The notes under the pieces are model-generated. The model saw only the letters and a list, made by a program, of their open reading frames with translations, was not told where the DNA came from and made no database searches. From Citrobacter amalonaticus Y19 (GTDB taxonomy: Bacteria > Pseudomonadota > Gammaproteobacteria > Enterobacterales > Enterobacteriaceae): 64,000 nucleotides of DNA. This document shows, piece after piece, positions 44,998 through 53,937 of this stretch (position 1 is the stretch's first letter; each line of letters opens with the position of its first letter). The position numbers and the translations under genes are program-made. The stretch is from NCBI RefSeq assembly GCF_000981805.1, contig NZ_CP011132.1:5146001-5210000 (forward strand). The letters are read 5' to 3'.

Positions 44998-45499
44998 AAC
45001 CTCTCCAAGTATTGTAGCTTACATTTTTGATATATAGATGTTATGATGCATCAGATATACATGATATGCTTTATTTTAAAAAAATCCACTTGAACTTTTG
45101 TACTAATGAATTTAATGCAAATTATTCATTGTTGAAACTGAGTTAATCCATTTAGCTAAGCACGAGTGGTATTGTTATCTCGATTTGTAGTAGTTTTTAA
45201 CTTTTTTTAAGCACAACTAAAGTACTGGTCTTTAGTTCGCAAAATAATTAAATCCCAGGCATCCCGATTTCTGACAAAAAAGTTAAAGGGATCGTTTACT
45301 TAGATAAAAGTACAGTCAGTTTTTTTCTGCACGATTTGAAATCTCGTTCGTCTGATCAGGTTCAATCCCCCCGACCAAATGCCTTGTACTCAGATCTCAG
45401 TACCGAACTTTTCACTAATCCTGTATTGGCTAAAAGATGAACGATCTAAAATCTCTTTTGAGTACTCCCTTGTGATACTCCTCTTTTGCGTCTCGTTTA
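44998..45499. other. Spacer between the STAND gene and the recombinase
   Basis: About 500 bp, AT-rich, no gene seen. Must hold the promoter of the STAND gene. A stretch near 45330-45378 has a GGTTCAATCC sequence like a tRNA T-loop, but no tRNA fold can be completed. Confidence 0.5.
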
Positions 45500-45562
45500 G
45501 TATCATTTAGATGTTGAATGAATTTAAATGATACTGTATCATTCAATTAATTCAAATGATAC
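45500..45562. repeat. AAATGATAC repeat array before the serine recombinase
   Basis: Four copies of a 9-mer in alternating orientation: GTATCATTT 45500-45508, AAATGATAC 45526-45534, GTATCATT(C) 45536-45543, AAATGATAC 45554-45562. The middle pair forms a palindrome around one T. It lies immediately upstream of the recombinase start, where res/crossover sites or autoregulatory operators are found. Confidence 0.75.
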
Positions 45563-45584
45563 AATCGGTAGTGAGGGCAGGAAA

Positions 45585-46160
45585 ATGATTTTTGGTTATG
45601 CAAGAGTCTCAACGAAGGATCAGAATCTTGAGCGTCAGTTGGCAGTACTGGAACCTGTTTGCGATAAAATTATTACAGAAAAAGAATCAGGAAAGTCCAC
45701 CAGCGAACGGCCTGAATTGTTGAACCTCCTTTCTCACCTCCGCGAAGGTGATACCCTCATTACCCATTCTATTGATCGCCTTGCACGTAATACCCGCGAT
45801 TTGCTTGAGATGATTGATAACCTCGTGGCTCGAGGGATCACTGTTCAGTTCCTTGCAAACTCTATGAGTTTTGATAACTCCCCGCAATCCCGCCTGATCT
45901 TAACTATGATGGGAGCAGTTGCAGAATTTGAGCGAGGTATGATCGCATCACGACGCAACGAGGGGATAGCTCTTGCTAAAGAGGCGAAGAAGTACAAGGG
46001 TAAGCAAAAGAATAAGGAATTACACAATAAAATCATTGATATGCTTCAAGCCGGGAAGAACACACCAGACGAGATCGCAAAGCTGTGCGATTGTGGCAGG
46101 GCTACAGTGTTTCGCGTGAAGAAAGAAATGCTCTCCAGTACCAATGATGTTGAACACTGA
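45585..46160 (+). CDS. Serine recombinase (resolvase/invertase type)
   Basis: 191 residues from ATG 45585 (AGGA upstream; the ATG at 45528 lies within the repeats). Catalytic domain IFGYARVSTKDQNLERQ with the nucleophile Ser in RVST, followed by the DRLARNTRDLLE and GAVAEFERGMIASRRNEGI helices, and a C-terminal HTH (TPDEIAKLCDCGRATVFRVKK). Small resolvases of this kind resolve multimers or invert DNA. The repeat array upstream is a candidate target. Confidence 0.93.
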   Translation: MIFGYARVSTKDQNLERQLAVLEPVCDKIITEKESGKSTSERPELLNLLSHLREGDTLITHSIDRLARNTRDLLEMIDNLVARGITVQFLANSMSFDNSPQSRLILTMMGAVAEFERGMIASRRNEGIALAKEAKKYKGKQKNKELHNKIIDMLQAGKNTPDEIAKLCDCGRATVFRVKKEMLSSTNDVEH

Positions 46161-46344
46161 TATAGTGACAGTAGTATGTGTACAAATCATTTTTCTTGGA
46201 ATCCTTTCGATACTTTGGCTCCAGTACGATAAAATTATTCGCGATGCTTACATTAAAATATACCGCTACACATCAAATACGGATATTTCCTTTAAAAATG
46301 TGATTTCCATAACGCAATATCTTTATTTTAACTTTTATAATTAA
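46144..46344 (+). CDS. Possible small membrane protein
   Basis: 66 residues with one hydrophobic helix (IVTVVCVQIIFLGILSILWL) starting inside the last codons of the recombinase gene. Overlapping start suggests coupling, but no family is recognised and the frame could be chance in AT-rich DNA. The rest of the spacer up to 46471 shows no gene. Confidence 0.35.
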   Translation: MMLNTDIVTVVCVQIIFLGILSILWLQYDKIIRDAYIKIYRYTSNTDISFKNVISITQYLYFNFYN

Positions 46345-46471
46345 AAGTTTAATCATCTTGGATGTAATAATCCCCATAGTATGATGTTACTGATTAGTGA
46401 CTTGTTTTTAGTGAGTTTTATCGGACACAGTAGTAAAGTATTCGAAACATAACTATCAAATAGGAAGTCGC

Positions 46472-47368
46472 ATGTTTTTGTGGAAATGTATTAAGCCTCA
46501 TTCTGTCCAGACAACAAGCTCTACCTATCAAGAGACCAGTGATGTTGACCCCTACCATCAAGAATATATTGACCAGAATAGAATCTACTTTAACAAACTA
46601 TTAGGTTCCCGATTAAGTGGAAAATCAAGAGTAACGTTATCTGATATTACCATTCTTAAGGAAGCGTATGATAAAGCTCATTCGATAAGAAACTTTGAAA
46701 TAGAACTCTTTTGGAAGAGGGCAAGTTATTGCTTCACTATAATTGCGGCGTTAATAACACTTTGCGGTGTACTTGCATCAACATATTTTAAACCAGATAT
46801 AAGTGAACGTGATCACAATCTTCTGTTACTCATAGCTTTTATATCTTTCCTTGGTGTGGTTTTTACTATAATGTCACATTTAATGACGGTTAGTGGTGAG
46901 TATTGGAAAAGAAATTGGGAACTTCATATCTCAATGCTGGAACCACTTTTTTCAGGAAGAATATATTCTACACATCTGGTCTCATCCGAAAATAGAACAT
47001 CCATTTCAAGAATGTTACTTCTTTTCTTCATGGCTATATATGTATGCTGGTTAGTTATTCTAGGTTTTGTGCTAAAAGAAAATGAAAACTTTATCATCCC
47101 ATTGTTCATTATTTTGGTGGCATCCGTAGTATATATAGTGATTTTTACTTTCTCTAAAAATAAAACTCAAGATGTGTTTGTTACATCTTATTTTGTTCGT
47201 ATAATACATAAAGACAATTTAAGTGGTTCTCTCAATAAATTCATAAATAAATTTCTCGTTATTTCCTTCTTCATCTCTACTTACGGTTTAATAATATTCT
47301 TAAGCATTATGTATTATAATTTTGGTAACAAGATTTTTAACGTCGATTTTTTACTTTCATTATTCTAA
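46472..47368 (+). CDS. Multi-pass membrane protein, possibly RipA-like
   Basis: 298 residues. A soluble N-terminus (1-85) leads to hydrophobic segments at about 88-108, 117-140, 185-205, 208-228 and 262-288. The combination FWKRASYCFTIIAALITL with YWKRNWELHISMLEP recalls, from memory, small integral-membrane proteins annotated as RipA-family; this match was not tested. It lies just upstream of a second membrane-protein gene in the same direction. Confidence 0.65.
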   Translation: MFLWKCIKPHSVQTTSSTYQETSDVDPYHQEYIDQNRIYFNKLLGSRLSGKSRVTLSDITILKEAYDKAHSIRNFEIELFWKRASYCFTIIAALITLCGVLASTYFKPDISERDHNLLLLIAFISFLGVVFTIMSHLMTVSGEYWKRNWELHISMLEPLFSGRIYSTHLVSSENRTSISRMLLLFFMAIYVCWLVILGFVLKENENFIIPLFIILVASVVYIVIFTFSKNKTQDVFVTSYFVRIIHKDNLSGSLNKFINKFLVISFFISTYGLIIFLSIMYYNFGNKIFNVDFLLSLF

Positions 47369-47381
47369 AAGAGATTATGAT

Positions 47382-48089
47382 ATGGAATTAAAGTATTGGA
47401 ATCGTGGTTTGTTAGGGTTAACTGTAGCCATCTTATCTTTGGCCGGATTAGTATTGTTGAAGGTACTGTTTATAGGTGAAAGAGAAATAGAGTGGGGATC
47501 AATTAGTGATTGGGTTAGTGCTATATGCAATATAGGGCTTTTATGTGCTGCCACTTGGGCCGGGAATATAACAAATAATTGGTTAAAACAGAAGAAAAGA
47601 ATGAATACCCTTGACTCAGCACATCAAATTGCAATTCAATTTGATAAGAAGTTGTGGTCTATAAATAATCGCCTTTATGCTGATGTATTGTTTCGAAAAA
47701 AGATAGTCAATGACATTGTTAATAAAATGTCAAATGTGGATATAAATGAAAAAATAATCTCTGAGATCGCCAGGATTACTACTTCTGACCTTACTGAGTT
47801 AAGTGAGATATATAATGACAGAACCCTCTTAGGGCGGTTTAATGTCACAGTAAATGATACCTTTAATAAGGTGATTACGGAAATATTATCATTGCGTAGT
47901 GATTATTTAAATTCACATTATGAATACTTATTATTACTTGCAAAAAATATAGATTTTATAGAGTGTGATGAGGTAAAGAAAGCTGAATCAAAAGTAATTA
48001 AACTACAGAAACAAATAGCCACTATTTTTGAAAAGAAATTGGGGTTGAGAAATATTGATAGTGATTATTCATTTGGTGAAGATTTATAA
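47382..48089 (+). CDS. Two-helix membrane protein with cytoplasmic helical domain
   Basis: 235 residues from ATG 47382, 14 bp after the preceding stop (AGAG upstream). Two membrane helices (about 8-30 and 44-62) followed by WLKQKKRMNT and a long helical soluble region. Same architecture as the product of the gene at 48511, so the two may be distant paralogues. Unknown family. Confidence 0.65.
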   Translation: MELKYWNRGLLGLTVAILSLAGLVLLKVLFIGEREIEWGSISDWVSAICNIGLLCAATWAGNITNNWLKQKKRMNTLDSAHQIAIQFDKKLWSINNRLYADVLFRKKIVNDIVNKMSNVDINEKIISEIARITTSDLTELSEIYNDRTLLGRFNVTVNDTFNKVITEILSLRSDYLNSHYEYLLLLAKNIDFIECDEVKKAESKVIKLQKQIATIFEKKLGLRNIDSDYSFGEDL

Positions 48090-48510
48090 TGCAGCATATC
48101 GGTGCTTACATAAGATCTAAGAATGTCTGGATTTTTAACATTTATTGCATAACTTGTGTTGATTTATGTGTTTTATATAAAACTATATTTTGACTGTAAT
48201 AATAAAGTCCATTTTACATGGCTCTTTTTATTTAGTCCTTTTTAAGTCGTAAAATCGATTTAATGAATCAGTACACAATGGAAAAAGGTAGGTTCGCTTT
48301 GTGTATACTTATTTGAGATCGTTTGTGTGTTAGAAAACCATGCTCACAATACTCTCATAATTACTGTGTCTTTTTTAGGCATCTATGATGTAAACAGCAT
48401 GGTAAATTTCTTATATTTGTCACATTAGTAATGTTGCTTGATAAAATACTTAATGATTTTTATGTCCAAAACGGGTTAACATTCTGACAGACTGATAAGG
48501 AGATCTTATT
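48090..48510. other. AT-rich spacer inside the element
   Basis: 421 bp with no gene or clear repeat. Contains the RBS AAGGAG (48497-48502) of the next gene. Confidence 0.5.
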
Positions 48511-49350
48511 GTGAAAAATGGTAAAACAAAAAATATAAGACAATACAAGAGAATTATCAATGTCATTTTAAAATACATGGTGGCATTTTTTTTAGGTGGT
48601 TTTGTTTGGATGTTTATCGATGTAAATGTTACAAAAGGAATTGATGCATCATTTGTTTCAGCCGTGATGGATACGTTTGTTGTGATAATTGCATTTTCGG
48701 CTTTAATCAAAGCACAACAGTTTTGGTTGGATAAGACAAAGCAGGAAGGGCATCATATTGCGTTAAAATTATTAAATGATAGCTTACTTCAATCTACGCT
48801 TTCTCATAAGCTGGGAATTCCAATTTCAAAAATGGAAGCATTTTTTAGAGGGTATATAAATGTAATTCAAAATTTGGAAAAAACGCCTAATGATTTTCGG
48901 AAGCAAAAAGAATTAAGCTTTGTAACGGAACTTTCGAAACTTCATGATGATCTTAATGATATTTTATATCAAACGCTTTTTCCTTATAATCAAGAGATTC
49001 AGTTTAATATTTTTAGAATGAGAAATACGGGCATAAATTTTAGCGAGAATAGGTATGGGGCGTTATTGTCAGGGCACTTTGAAACTCATAAAGAATTAAC
49101 AATTGGGTTGGAAAGCCTTATATATGAGCTCAGGCAGTTTCTCTCTCACTTCTATGGCGGTGAGTTCTTATCTTCTTATGAAAATAAAGATATTCTTTAC
49201 CCAGAGAATAGCAGTGAATTTATGGTATATTTGATGTCATTATCACAAAATACAAAAGCATTAATGAAAAAGATAAATCTTCTCAGAGAGAATTTAAATG
49301 AAGTGACAAATAGCAAGCAAAACTTGATATCCTATTTTGATTTTAGTTGA
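48511..49350 (+). CDS. Two-helix membrane protein with cytoplasmic helical domain
   Basis: 279 residues from GTG 48511, chosen for the good AAGGAG at the right distance. Basic N-terminus, membrane helices at about 19-38 and 49-68, then a long helical region. The pattern SAVMDTFVVIIAFSALIKAQQFWLDKTKQ lines up with SAICNIGLLCAATWAGNITNNWLKQKKR of the gene at 47382. Unknown family and role. Confidence 0.65.
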   Translation: MKNGKTKNIRQYKRIINVILKYMVAFFLGGFVWMFIDVNVTKGIDASFVSAVMDTFVVIIAFSALIKAQQFWLDKTKQEGHHIALKLLNDSLLQSTLSHKLGIPISKMEAFFRGYINVIQNLEKTPNDFRKQKELSFVTELSKLHDDLNDILYQTLFPYNQEIQFNIFRMRNTGINFSENRYGALLSGHFETHKELTIGLESLIYELRQFLSHFYGGEFLSSYENKDILYPENSSEFMVYLMSLSQNTKALMKKINLLRENLNEVTNSKQNLISYFDFS

Positions 49351-49385
49351 TGTTTTTTATAGAGGACACACTACCCCTTTAATTA

Positions 49386-49826
49386 TTAATTAAGGTTGGC
49401 TTTTTTCAAATCATAAATTGATAAATTGTCACTAAAATATCTTATATTAGCAAAAATAAACAAAAGTATTTGTAGTACCCCAAGGTATATGTTTGGTTTT
49501 AGTGCCATTAAAATATAAATTACTATGTTTGAAGTAAGTCCAAAAACAATTCTTTTGGTAACATAGTATTCTAATCCATGATCTGCAACTTTTTTTAAAC
49601 TGATACTATTTGCGGTTATTTGACTAATTAATTGGCCATAAATTATAAATGAAGCTATTGACCAATCAGACACCAAAAGTACGTCAATAAGACTCATAGA
49701 ATAAAGCTTTATGAATATAAGAACGGCAAAAGGTAATAATATAAAGTACCACGCGGAAACAAGCCTTTTCAAAAAAATTGTTTTATCGGTATCACCTTTG
49801 GCTAAATTAGAAATGAAGCGGTTCAT
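49386..49826 (-). CDS. Small membrane protein paired with the upstream gene
   Basis: 146 residues, four hydrophobic segments (about 28-46, 57-72, 92-108, 112-130). It starts 20 bases inside the end of the upstream gene, so translation is coupled. Unknown family. A soluble protein plus a small overlapping membrane protein is an arrangement found in abortive-infection and toxin systems, but nothing in the sequence proves that. Confidence 0.65.
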   Translation of the reverse strand: MNRFISNLAKGDTDKTIFLKRLVSAWYFILLPFAVLIFIKLYSMSLIDVLLVSDWSIASFIIYGQLISQITANSISLKKVADHGLEYYVTKRIVFGLTSNIVIYILMALKPNIYLGVLQILLFIFANIRYFSDNLSIYDLKKANLN

Positions 49827-50676
49827 TTTTCATTTCCTTATTATATTCAATTATGTCAATCACCTCAGATATTTCTGCATGCATTACCTTGTTAAATTTG
49901 TTGTCTTTTTTATTCTTTATAACTAAATTCATTCTTGCAAGCATTATATCACTTGGCCCAATTGGCGGCACTAATCCTGATTGGTAACGTTCCAGCCAAA
50001 TTTTATCCATCATTACAGCATCAAATCTTTGGTTCATATTTAAACTTTTACAATCCCAACGTGAATTTCCGTCATTAACTGGTTTGACTATGAATAACTT
50101 GTCTGTAATGCCATTTTTAATAATTTTATCGTCAATGTATAAATCATCCAAGTTTGCTGAGAATTTAAAATGAGTGTTTACTTTCACTGCATCTTCTTTT
50201 TTTAAAATTAAATCTACAGTTTCATCCTGCCTTAAGTTTAAATTGGCATCAGCCAAACGCTTTAATATTTTTGCTAAAGTTTTTTTCTCAATTTGAGGCT
50301 GAGCTATTGTAAATATCTCAGGAAAAGACTCTGTTAGGTTCTCATCAACTTTTTCGGCAATTTCATCTATTTGTTCTTCATTCTCAATATTTGAAATTCC
50401 CTTTAATACTTTGGTTGTTTCACTTGCCTCTTTCAAAAGTTTAGCAGTAACTAAATCGATAGCTTGATCATGTCTTTTTTTCAAAAAAGTGATTAATGAA
50501 CCTTTTTCAACTGTATCAAGGACGAAATTGAATTCATTTTTACAGCCTACTGTTTGTGACAATAATTGTATGAGATCTTCATAGGCACTAATGTACATTG
50601 CCATTGCTTCAAATACTTTCTCTGGCCTATTCCTACCAATTTTGTAATCAATTCTAATTCCAAAGGTATCTGCCAT
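49807..50676 (-). CDS. Unrecognised soluble protein, first gene of an overlapping pair
   Basis: 289 residues from ATG 50676 (AAAGGG upstream; a start at 50775 adds a non-conserved-looking stretch). N-terminal domain GIRIDYKIGRNRPEKVFEAMAMYISAYEDL, charged helical middle (about 90-160), then a beta-rich half with KFSANLDDLYIDDKII and SRWDCKSLNMNQRFDAVM. No catalytic motif recognised. Overlaps the next gene by 20 bases. Confidence 0.65.
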   Translation of the reverse strand: MADTFGIRIDYKIGRNRPEKVFEAMAMYISAYEDLIQLLSQTVGCKNEFNFVLDTVEKGSLITFLKKRHDQAIDLVTAKLLKEASETTKVLKGISNIENEEQIDEIAEKVDENLTESFPEIFTIAQPQIEKKTLAKILKRLADANLNLRQDETVDLILKKEDAVKVNTHFKFSANLDDLYIDDKIIKNGITDKLFIVKPVNDGNSRWDCKSLNMNQRFDAVMMDKIWLERYQSGLVPPIGPSDIMLARMNLVIKNKKDNKFNKVMHAEISEVIDIIEYNKEMKNEPLHF

Positions 50677-51024
50677 TTCAAAACCCTTTTTCACTGAGTT
50701 AAGGCAATATACTTCATTTAAGGACACTCGCAAATTTATATCTATTATAGCTGTGTTTTTATACAGGTAAAGCATTTTTAACTATCGAATCGTACTACAG
50801 CATTTCGATGAGGATAAGTGCATCATACTATGGGGGGTAACCTGCTAAAACATATATAATTTCATTTGTGGGTGAAATGCTAAGCGATTGATTTTAAAGA
50901 GAACATGTTTGTTCAATTCTTTCGGAAGATACAGGTACTAATGTTCAGGTGATACTATAAATTAACTTCAATTATCACGATCAGTTTAATCATATTAAAA
51001 GACATTACTTAAGCTAAACAAAAC

Positions 51025-51144
51025 CTACCAACTTGATCCCTTCTGTTCTCTGTCGTATGGTCCAATACTCTTAATCACCATCAAACCCGCACTAACACTG
51101 ACATTCTGCTCCAGTAAAGTAGATTCAAAATGGCTGTTTAACAT
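51025..51144 (-). CDS. 39-codon frame using the duplicated ytfL start
   Basis: The right repeat supplies the ytfL promoter region, start codon and first codons (MLNS); element DNA then continues the frame as HFESTLLEQNVSV... to TAG 51025. It would be expressed wherever ytfL is. It may be only a by-product of integration. Left of it, 50677-51024 shows no gene. Confidence 0.35.
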   Translation of the reverse strand: MLNSHFESTLLEQNVSVSAGLMVIKSIGPYDREQKGSSW

Positions 51145-51293
51145 ATTTTATCTAACCGTTCAGGTCAGATCCTCGGAAGGGAAATTGATAAATCCATGTG
51201 GTAATGCTTATTGAAAACCGGCTCGTAGAGGTGAGCCGGTAAGTTCAGGGGCTAGTATAGCGTAAGGGACTGTAAAGCCGCCAGAGGGTTAAT
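51134..51293. repeat. Right 160-bp direct repeat (attR region)
   Basis: Identical to 36278-36437. Includes the stop codon of the GPH transporter (TAA, 51289-51291) and a second copy of the ACCGGCTC/GAGCCGGT hairpin (51217-51240), which may end transporter transcription. Confidence 0.92.
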
Positions 51294-52833
51294 TTTCAGC
51301 GGTAGCCGTTCGGCTCTTATTTCTTGCGTCTGGCGCGGCATCCCATATTTCATCGTAGGCGAAGCCGGTGAGTGACTTAATGACAGCGCGGGTCTCTTCG
51401 TCGCAGTCTTCACATTTACCGCCGAGCTTGCGGCGCGCCACCTCTTTGATCAGGATTTTGTGCGTCTTTTGCGTCAGCTTAAACCGGAACGTGGTGTAAA
51501 AGCTGACGGCCAGCAGGGCGGCGGTCGCAAATATCATCAGACCAATAATGGCGTGTAGTGCGCCGATGGGCTGCGAACCACCGCCTTTGACAAAACCGCT
51601 CTCTTCCAGCACCACGCCAATCAACATAATCGCCAGCGCAACGGTGCTTTTGCGGGTCAGCACCATCACCCCGGCAAAAATACCTTCCCGACGCTGGCGG
51701 GTGACTATCTCATCCACATCCGGAATAAAACTGTAGATATTCCACGGGATGTAATACAACCCGGCTTTTGCCAGGCCGAACAGGACAAATATTGCGGAAA
51801 AGAGCAGGGCCGGGAGATGGATATCGCCCAGGTAAAGGGTAAAAAGACAGGCAAGGACGAAGAAAATGCTGCCATAGGAGAGGCGCAGTGCCGCAGAAGG
51901 CGTCATGTTGAGCTTATTCATCAGCAGCATAAAGCCGAACGTACCGGGGACCGAAACAAACGCTGCGATACTTAACAGTCCGGAAACCGTGGCCGCATCC
52001 TGTTTTAATCCATAGATCACGTAATAAGTGAAAACGGAACCAAAGACATCCAGGGCGGTAAATGAACAAATATAGATAAGAATATGCTGGCGAAAAATAC
52101 GCAGCTTAAAGGCGGAAAAAAGATCCACAACCAAATACTTCAGATGGTTAAATAATCCTGTACTACGCTGGGTGTCCGGTGTGAATTCATATTCTTCCCG
52201 CACATCTTTTGCTTCCCAGGTCGTCGCCCAGGTTGTGAATACGGCGACACAATAAATAATCGCAAATACGATCCCGGTCAGAGTATAGGTCAATGAATTA
52301 TCTTTACCTGTATATTGCATAATAATGCCAGGTACGGAAACCGCTAAAAAGCCGCCCAGTTGTGAACACATCATGCGCACGCCAGAGAGGCGAGTACGTT
52401 CGCTGAAGCGGTTGGTCATCTCTGCCGACAGCGTCTCCCAGGGCACCAGCACCATCGCCGAGAGCAGTTCGATGGAAAGATAGGTTCCCAGGTAATACCA
52501 GTAACTCATGTCGGTAATCCACACCAGCGCGTAGAGAAACATGAGCGGAGCACTTATCAATAAAAAGAAACGACGGCGGCCAAATTTTTTGCCAGCCCAG
52601 GTATTGCCAAAGTTGTCGGTAATATAACCCATCACCGGACTTAATATTGCATCAATGATACGTGCAATTGCGAATATAGATCCGGCTTCCAGTACAGACA
52701 GTCCACAATAGGTGGTGTAAAAAAATAACAGCCAGGTGCCAATAACTGCGAATGCACCGCCACCAAATAAATCGGTTACGCCGTAGCCAATTGCTACGCC
52801 GTAACCTACTCTACGTTCAGTAGGTTTCGCCAT
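51289..52833 (-). CDS. GPH-family sugar:cation symporter
   Basis: 514-residue member of the glycoside-pentoside-hexuronide family of the major facilitator superfamily, 12 membrane spans. Opening GVAIGYGVTDLFGGGAFAVIGTWLLFFYT and DAILSPVMGYITDN are family hallmarks. The last gene of an operon with four sugar dehydrogenases, so it probably imports their substrate with Na+ or H+. Its stop codon lies inside the right repeat. Confidence 0.9.
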   Translation of the reverse strand: MAKPTERRVGYGVAIGYGVTDLFGGGAFAVIGTWLLFFYTTYCGLSVLEAGSIFAIARIIDAILSPVMGYITDNFGNTWAGKKFGRRRFFLLISAPLMFLYALVWITDMSYWYYLGTYLSIELLSAMVLVPWETLSAEMTNRFSERTRLSGVRMMCSQLGGFLAVSVPGIIMQYTGKDNSLTYTLTGIVFAIIYCVAVFTTWATTWEAKDVREEYEFTPDTQRSTGLFNHLKYLVVDLFSAFKLRIFRQHILIYICSFTALDVFGSVFTYYVIYGLKQDAATVSGLLSIAAFVSVPGTFGFMLLMNKLNMTPSAALRLSYGSIFFVLACLFTLYLGDIHLPALLFSAIFVLFGLAKAGLYYIPWNIYSFIPDVDEIVTRQRREGIFAGVMVLTRKSTVALAIMLIGVVLEESGFVKGGGSQPIGALHAIIGLMIFATAALLAVSFYTTFRFKLTQKTHKILIKEVARRKLGGKCEDCDEETRAVIKSLTGFAYDEIWDAAPDARNKSRTATAEN

Positions 52834-52861
52834 ATGATTATTCCTGTAGTATGACTTGATT

Positions 52862-52882
52862 GCCGGACGAGCCTTATCCGGC
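52862..52882. repeat. REP element in the dehydrogenase-transporter spacer
   Basis: GCCGGACGAG...TTATCCGGC between two genes of the same operon, a place where REP sequences often set differential mRNA stability. Confidence 0.75.
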
Positions 52883-52903
52883 CTGAATTCACTTTCTGCG
52901 GAT

Positions 52904-53926
52904 TTATTTCTCCAGGTTTATCCAGGTGCGTAATTGCGACGAACGATAAATGGCATCAACGATTTGCAATGACTTAGCCGCTTCGTGAATGCTGCATACG
53001 CTTCCGGTGGTGGGATGGTGTAGGGCGTAATAGAACTGACGGATCGCTTCACGATGGCCGATGCCCCAGTAGCTTTTGCCGCTGCCGTCAGGGGCTGCGT
53101 CGGTTGCCCGCTTTTGCCGCGTCTCCCCGTTGATATGCCACAACTCGCTCCCCTCAAGGAGCAACGTGCCTTTTTCGCCGTGTATTTCCAACTGGAGCGG
53201 TGAGTTGGTGGTGTGGCAGTTGCTGGCATAAAACAGTCCACGCGCGCCGTTGCGAAAGGCAAAGGTCGCCATGGCGCTGTCTTCACCGTCGATGGTACTG
53301 GCAAGCCAGGTGCTGTCGACCACCCCCTTGACCCGCGTCACGCCCTCGGCAAACCATTGCATCAGATCGAGCGTGTGGATAGCCTGGTTGATCAGCAGGC
53401 AGCCACCTTCGGTGTCCGCTTTTCCACGCCAGGGACTGGCGGTGTAATAACTGCCGTCACGCGACCAGGTTAGCACTGCTTTAATCGCGAGCATCTTGCC
53501 GATCGCGCCCTCCTGCAATTGCTGTTTAATGGCGAGACTGGTGGGATTGAGCCGGTTCTGATAACAGATCCCAAGCATGCCCCGCGCATGGGCGAGGGCC
53601 GTCTCGACTTCAGCCACGTCCAGCGCGCGCATCACGACCGGCTTTTCGCAAAACACATGTTTCCCTGCCGCCAGCGCGGCGATGATCATCGGTTTATGCA
53701 GATAGTGCGGGGTGCAAATATGCACAACGTCGATCGCGTCATCCCAGAGCATTTCGCGGTAGTCATGATAAAAATGGCAATCATAAAGCGCTGCCAGCTG
53801 TCGTCCTTTGTTGATGTCCGTTTCGGCAATCGCGCGCAGCCTGACGTTGGGCAACTGTTGTAGCGCCTCAGCGTGGACGGCATGGATAGCGCCACCGCCG
53901 ATAATGGCGGCATTCACTGTGTTCAT
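52904..53926 (-). CDS. Gfo/Idh/MocA-family oxidoreductase (fourth in operon)
   Basis: 340 residues from ATG 53926, preceded by GGGAGG (an ATG at 53941 lies upstream of that RBS). N-terminal Rossmann domain with AAIIGGGAIHAVHAEAL, the cofactor/catalytic motif CEKPVVM, then the C-terminal alpha/beta domain with INQAIHTLDLMQW carrying the conserved His. NAD(P)-dependent oxidation or reduction of a sugar or polyol; substrate not readable. Confidence 0.88.
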   Translation of the reverse strand: MNTVNAAIIGGGAIHAVHAEALQQLPNVRLRAIAETDINKGRQLAALYDCHFYHDYREMLWDDAIDVVHICTPHYLHKPMIIAALAAGKHVFCEKPVVMRALDVAEVETALAHARGMLGICYQNRLNPTSLAIKQQLQEGAIGKMLAIKAVLTWSRDGSYYTASPWRGKADTEGGCLLINQAIHTLDLMQWFAEGVTRVKGVVDSTWLASTIDGEDSAMATFAFRNGARGLFYASNCHTTNSPLQLEIHGEKGTLLLEGSELWHINGETRQKRATDAAPDGSGKSYWGIGHREAIRQFYYALHHPTTGSVCSIHEAAKSLQIVDAIYRSSQLRTWINLEK

Positions 53927-53937
53927 GGTGCCTCCCG

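Larger units (their letters stand above)
36278..51293. mobile_element. Integrated element bounded by 160-bp direct repeats
   Basis: Identical 160-base sequences at 36278-36437 and 51134-51293 enclose DNA that is visibly AT-rich against its flanks and free of REP elements. A tyrosine integrase starts 75 bp inside the left repeat. Cargo: P-loop protein, iteron array, membrane/secreted pair, metallophosphoesterase-STAND protein, serine recombinase, three membrane proteins and a two-gene pair. No transfer, structural phage or IS genes were seen, so it fits neither a complete prophage nor a conjugative element. One unit (left repeat start to right repeat start) is 14,856 bp. Confidence 0.9.

Noticed and set aside
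45330..45378. tRNA-like fragment (GGTTCAATCCCCCC with an upstream TTGAAAT loop)
   Set aside because: No acceptor stem, no D arm and unpaired T-stem bases; a tRNA cannot be folded. It may be a chance or heavily decayed remnant.
36278..51293. Complete prophage or conjugative element
   Set aside because: No capsid, portal, terminase, tail, lysis, relaxase or type IV secretion genes are visible.
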